Positions 63,378 to 64,000 of a stretch of DNA of 64,000 bases are shown piece by piece; positions within the stretch are counted from its first letter, which is position 1; the number at the start of each line of letters is the position of its first letter. Below the pieces are notes generated by a model, which was given only the letters and a program-made list of their open reading frames with translations, was not told where the DNA came from and did not search any database. A program made the translations under genes and the position numbers. The stretch lies in NCBI RefSeq assembly GCF_014647415.1, contig NZ_BMPD01000001.1, positions 558,001 through 622,000 on the forward strand, in the 5' to 3' direction. The stretch is from Haloarcula sebkhae. Its GTDB lineage: Archaea; Halobacteriota; Halobacteria; Halobacteriales; Haloarculaceae.

Positions 63378-63635
63378 TCACCGCCATCTGCTCTCGACAC
63401 TCGTCCGATACCGCAACCTAAGGACACTAGTGTTGAACCGCTGAATCGTACCGGGGTCCAACTCTTCACGCGCATTCTGAATATTCTCCTCACTCTCGAT
63501 CAAGTGCGTCAGCGCCGCGTCCAATACGTCAGACATCGGCGGATCATCGTGTTGGTCACTCGCGACAATCGCACTCGCCTTATCCAGTAGTCGCTGCCGT
63601 TCGTCGGTGATCTTGAGACTGGTGCGTCGAGTCAT
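63378..63635 (-). CDS. Small conserved haloarchaeal protein (CopG/ribbon-helix-helix-like)
   Basis: It has 85 residues, MTRRTSLKITDERQRLLDKA onward. The N-terminal MTRRTSLKIT with a following helix resembles a ribbon-helix-helix DNA-binding protein, and the family is very conserved in haloarchaeal mobile regions (DAALTHLIESEENI, then TIQRFNTSVLRLRYRTSVESRWR). Function unknown. Confidence 0.6.
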   Translation of the reverse strand: MTRRTSLKITDERQRLLDKASAIVASDQHDDPPMSDVLDAALTHLIESEENIQNAREELDPGTIQRFNTSVLRLRYRTSVESRWR

Positions 63636-63858
63636 GGTTTAAACTGGTGTATGTACCGGGGGTTGATTCGCGTCGTTCTGGAGTGAGTGACAGGGTGGTT
63701 CTTCATAAACTGGGGTCGGGCCGTCGACGTGATTGTGCCGAACCGCCACCGGGACCAGCTCGATTCTATGCACCCTATCCCGCGGCCCACAGCCCACAGG
63801 TGCATACATCGAGGATTGGCGTTACATCTGAGTCTAACCCCACGGGGTCGGGCTCGGA
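63636..63858. other. Intergenic region, nothing supported
   Basis: Short frames on both strands do not look like genes. The palindromic gtttaaac near the start may be part of the promoter of the minus-strand gene at 63378-63635. Confidence 0.3.
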
Positions 63859-64000
63859 TCATGGGCTGACCAACTCTAATCGGTAGTCACCTTCGTCGTC
63901 CTGGTCAAGACTCTCGACCTTCGCCCAGTGGTTACCCACCAGCTCGCCATCCTCGTCGACGACACCGCGCTCGCGGAGATCGTCTATCGGTATCGAGACG
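63859..64000 (-). CDS. Hypothetical protein, 3' part only (cut by right edge)
   Basis: Only 46 C-terminal residues are inside the window, from VSIPIDDLRERGVVDEDGEL to LVSP and a TGA at 63859-63861. The acidic, strand-turn pattern with DEDGELVGNHW could be an AbrB-like or other small domain. The 5' end lies beyond base 64000. Confidence 0.4.
   Translation of the reverse strand, partial: VSIPIDDLRERGVVDEDGELVGNHWAKVESLDQDDEGDYRLELVSP

Noticed and set aside
1-64000. tRNA, rRNA or CRISPR arrays
   Set aside because: No cloverleaf with a GGTTCAAATCC-type arm, no rRNA sequence, and no regularly spaced identical repeats with unique spacers were seen.

Overview
The window comes from a halophilic archaeon, most likely Haloarcula or a close relative (genus is an inference). 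Its proteins are very acidic, the core is GC-rich, Tat-type signal peptides and PGF-CTERM-like tails occur, most promoters are TATA-type and leaderless, and the archaeal markers include L10e, Orc1/Cdc6, TrmB, PrsW and a NOG1-type GTPase. I found no tRNA, rRNA or CRISPR array.

Layout. 1-10.0 kb is an AT-richer accessory block. It holds a pentapeptide-repeat ion-channel protein cut by the left edge, a GHKL ATPase, a catalytic-domain-only tyrosine recombinase with a decayed gene beside it, a PD-(D/E)XK nuclease-like protein, about 700 bp of degenerate repeats with a 297-bp period, and a tight MazG plus nuclease-helicase (DUF2075) pair. 10.3-12.1 kb looks like a miniature integrated element: three overlapping micro-genes face a full-length integrase.

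12.3-54.7 kb is mostly core chromosome. It carries an Hsp20, a D-lactate dehydrogenase/glycolate-oxidase-type FAD/FeS enzyme, two tandem cold-shock genes, a sugar nucleotidyltransferase, and a maltodextrin regulon (binding protein, two permeases, ATPase, GH13 amylase, GH15 glucoamylase, TrmB regulator). It continues with L10e, gap and pgk, ribE, PrsW, pdxT, hisE, a hybrid sensor kinase, NOG1, SIMPL, DUF389 and EngB. At 50.0-54.7 kb a micro-ORF is coupled to an HprK-like P-loop gene under a palindromic promoter. Next comes an exported phosphoesterase with a C-terminal dockerin, overlapping the gene for a membrane-anchored cohesin protein.

55.0-64 kb is a second mobile or accessory block: an integrase coupled to a tiny zinc-finger gene, a PhiH1-repressor-like regulator with two identical-pattern operators, a pentapeptide protein, a uracil-DNA-glycosylase-like protein, an Orc1/Cdc6 and four adjacent AT-rich genes of unknown function.

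The best candidates for undescribed biology are the four-gene cluster at 60.2-63.3 kb, the MazG/nuclease-helicase pair, the channel-plus-GHKL pair at the left edge, the dockerin-cohesin pair, and the micro-ORF/HprK-like unit.
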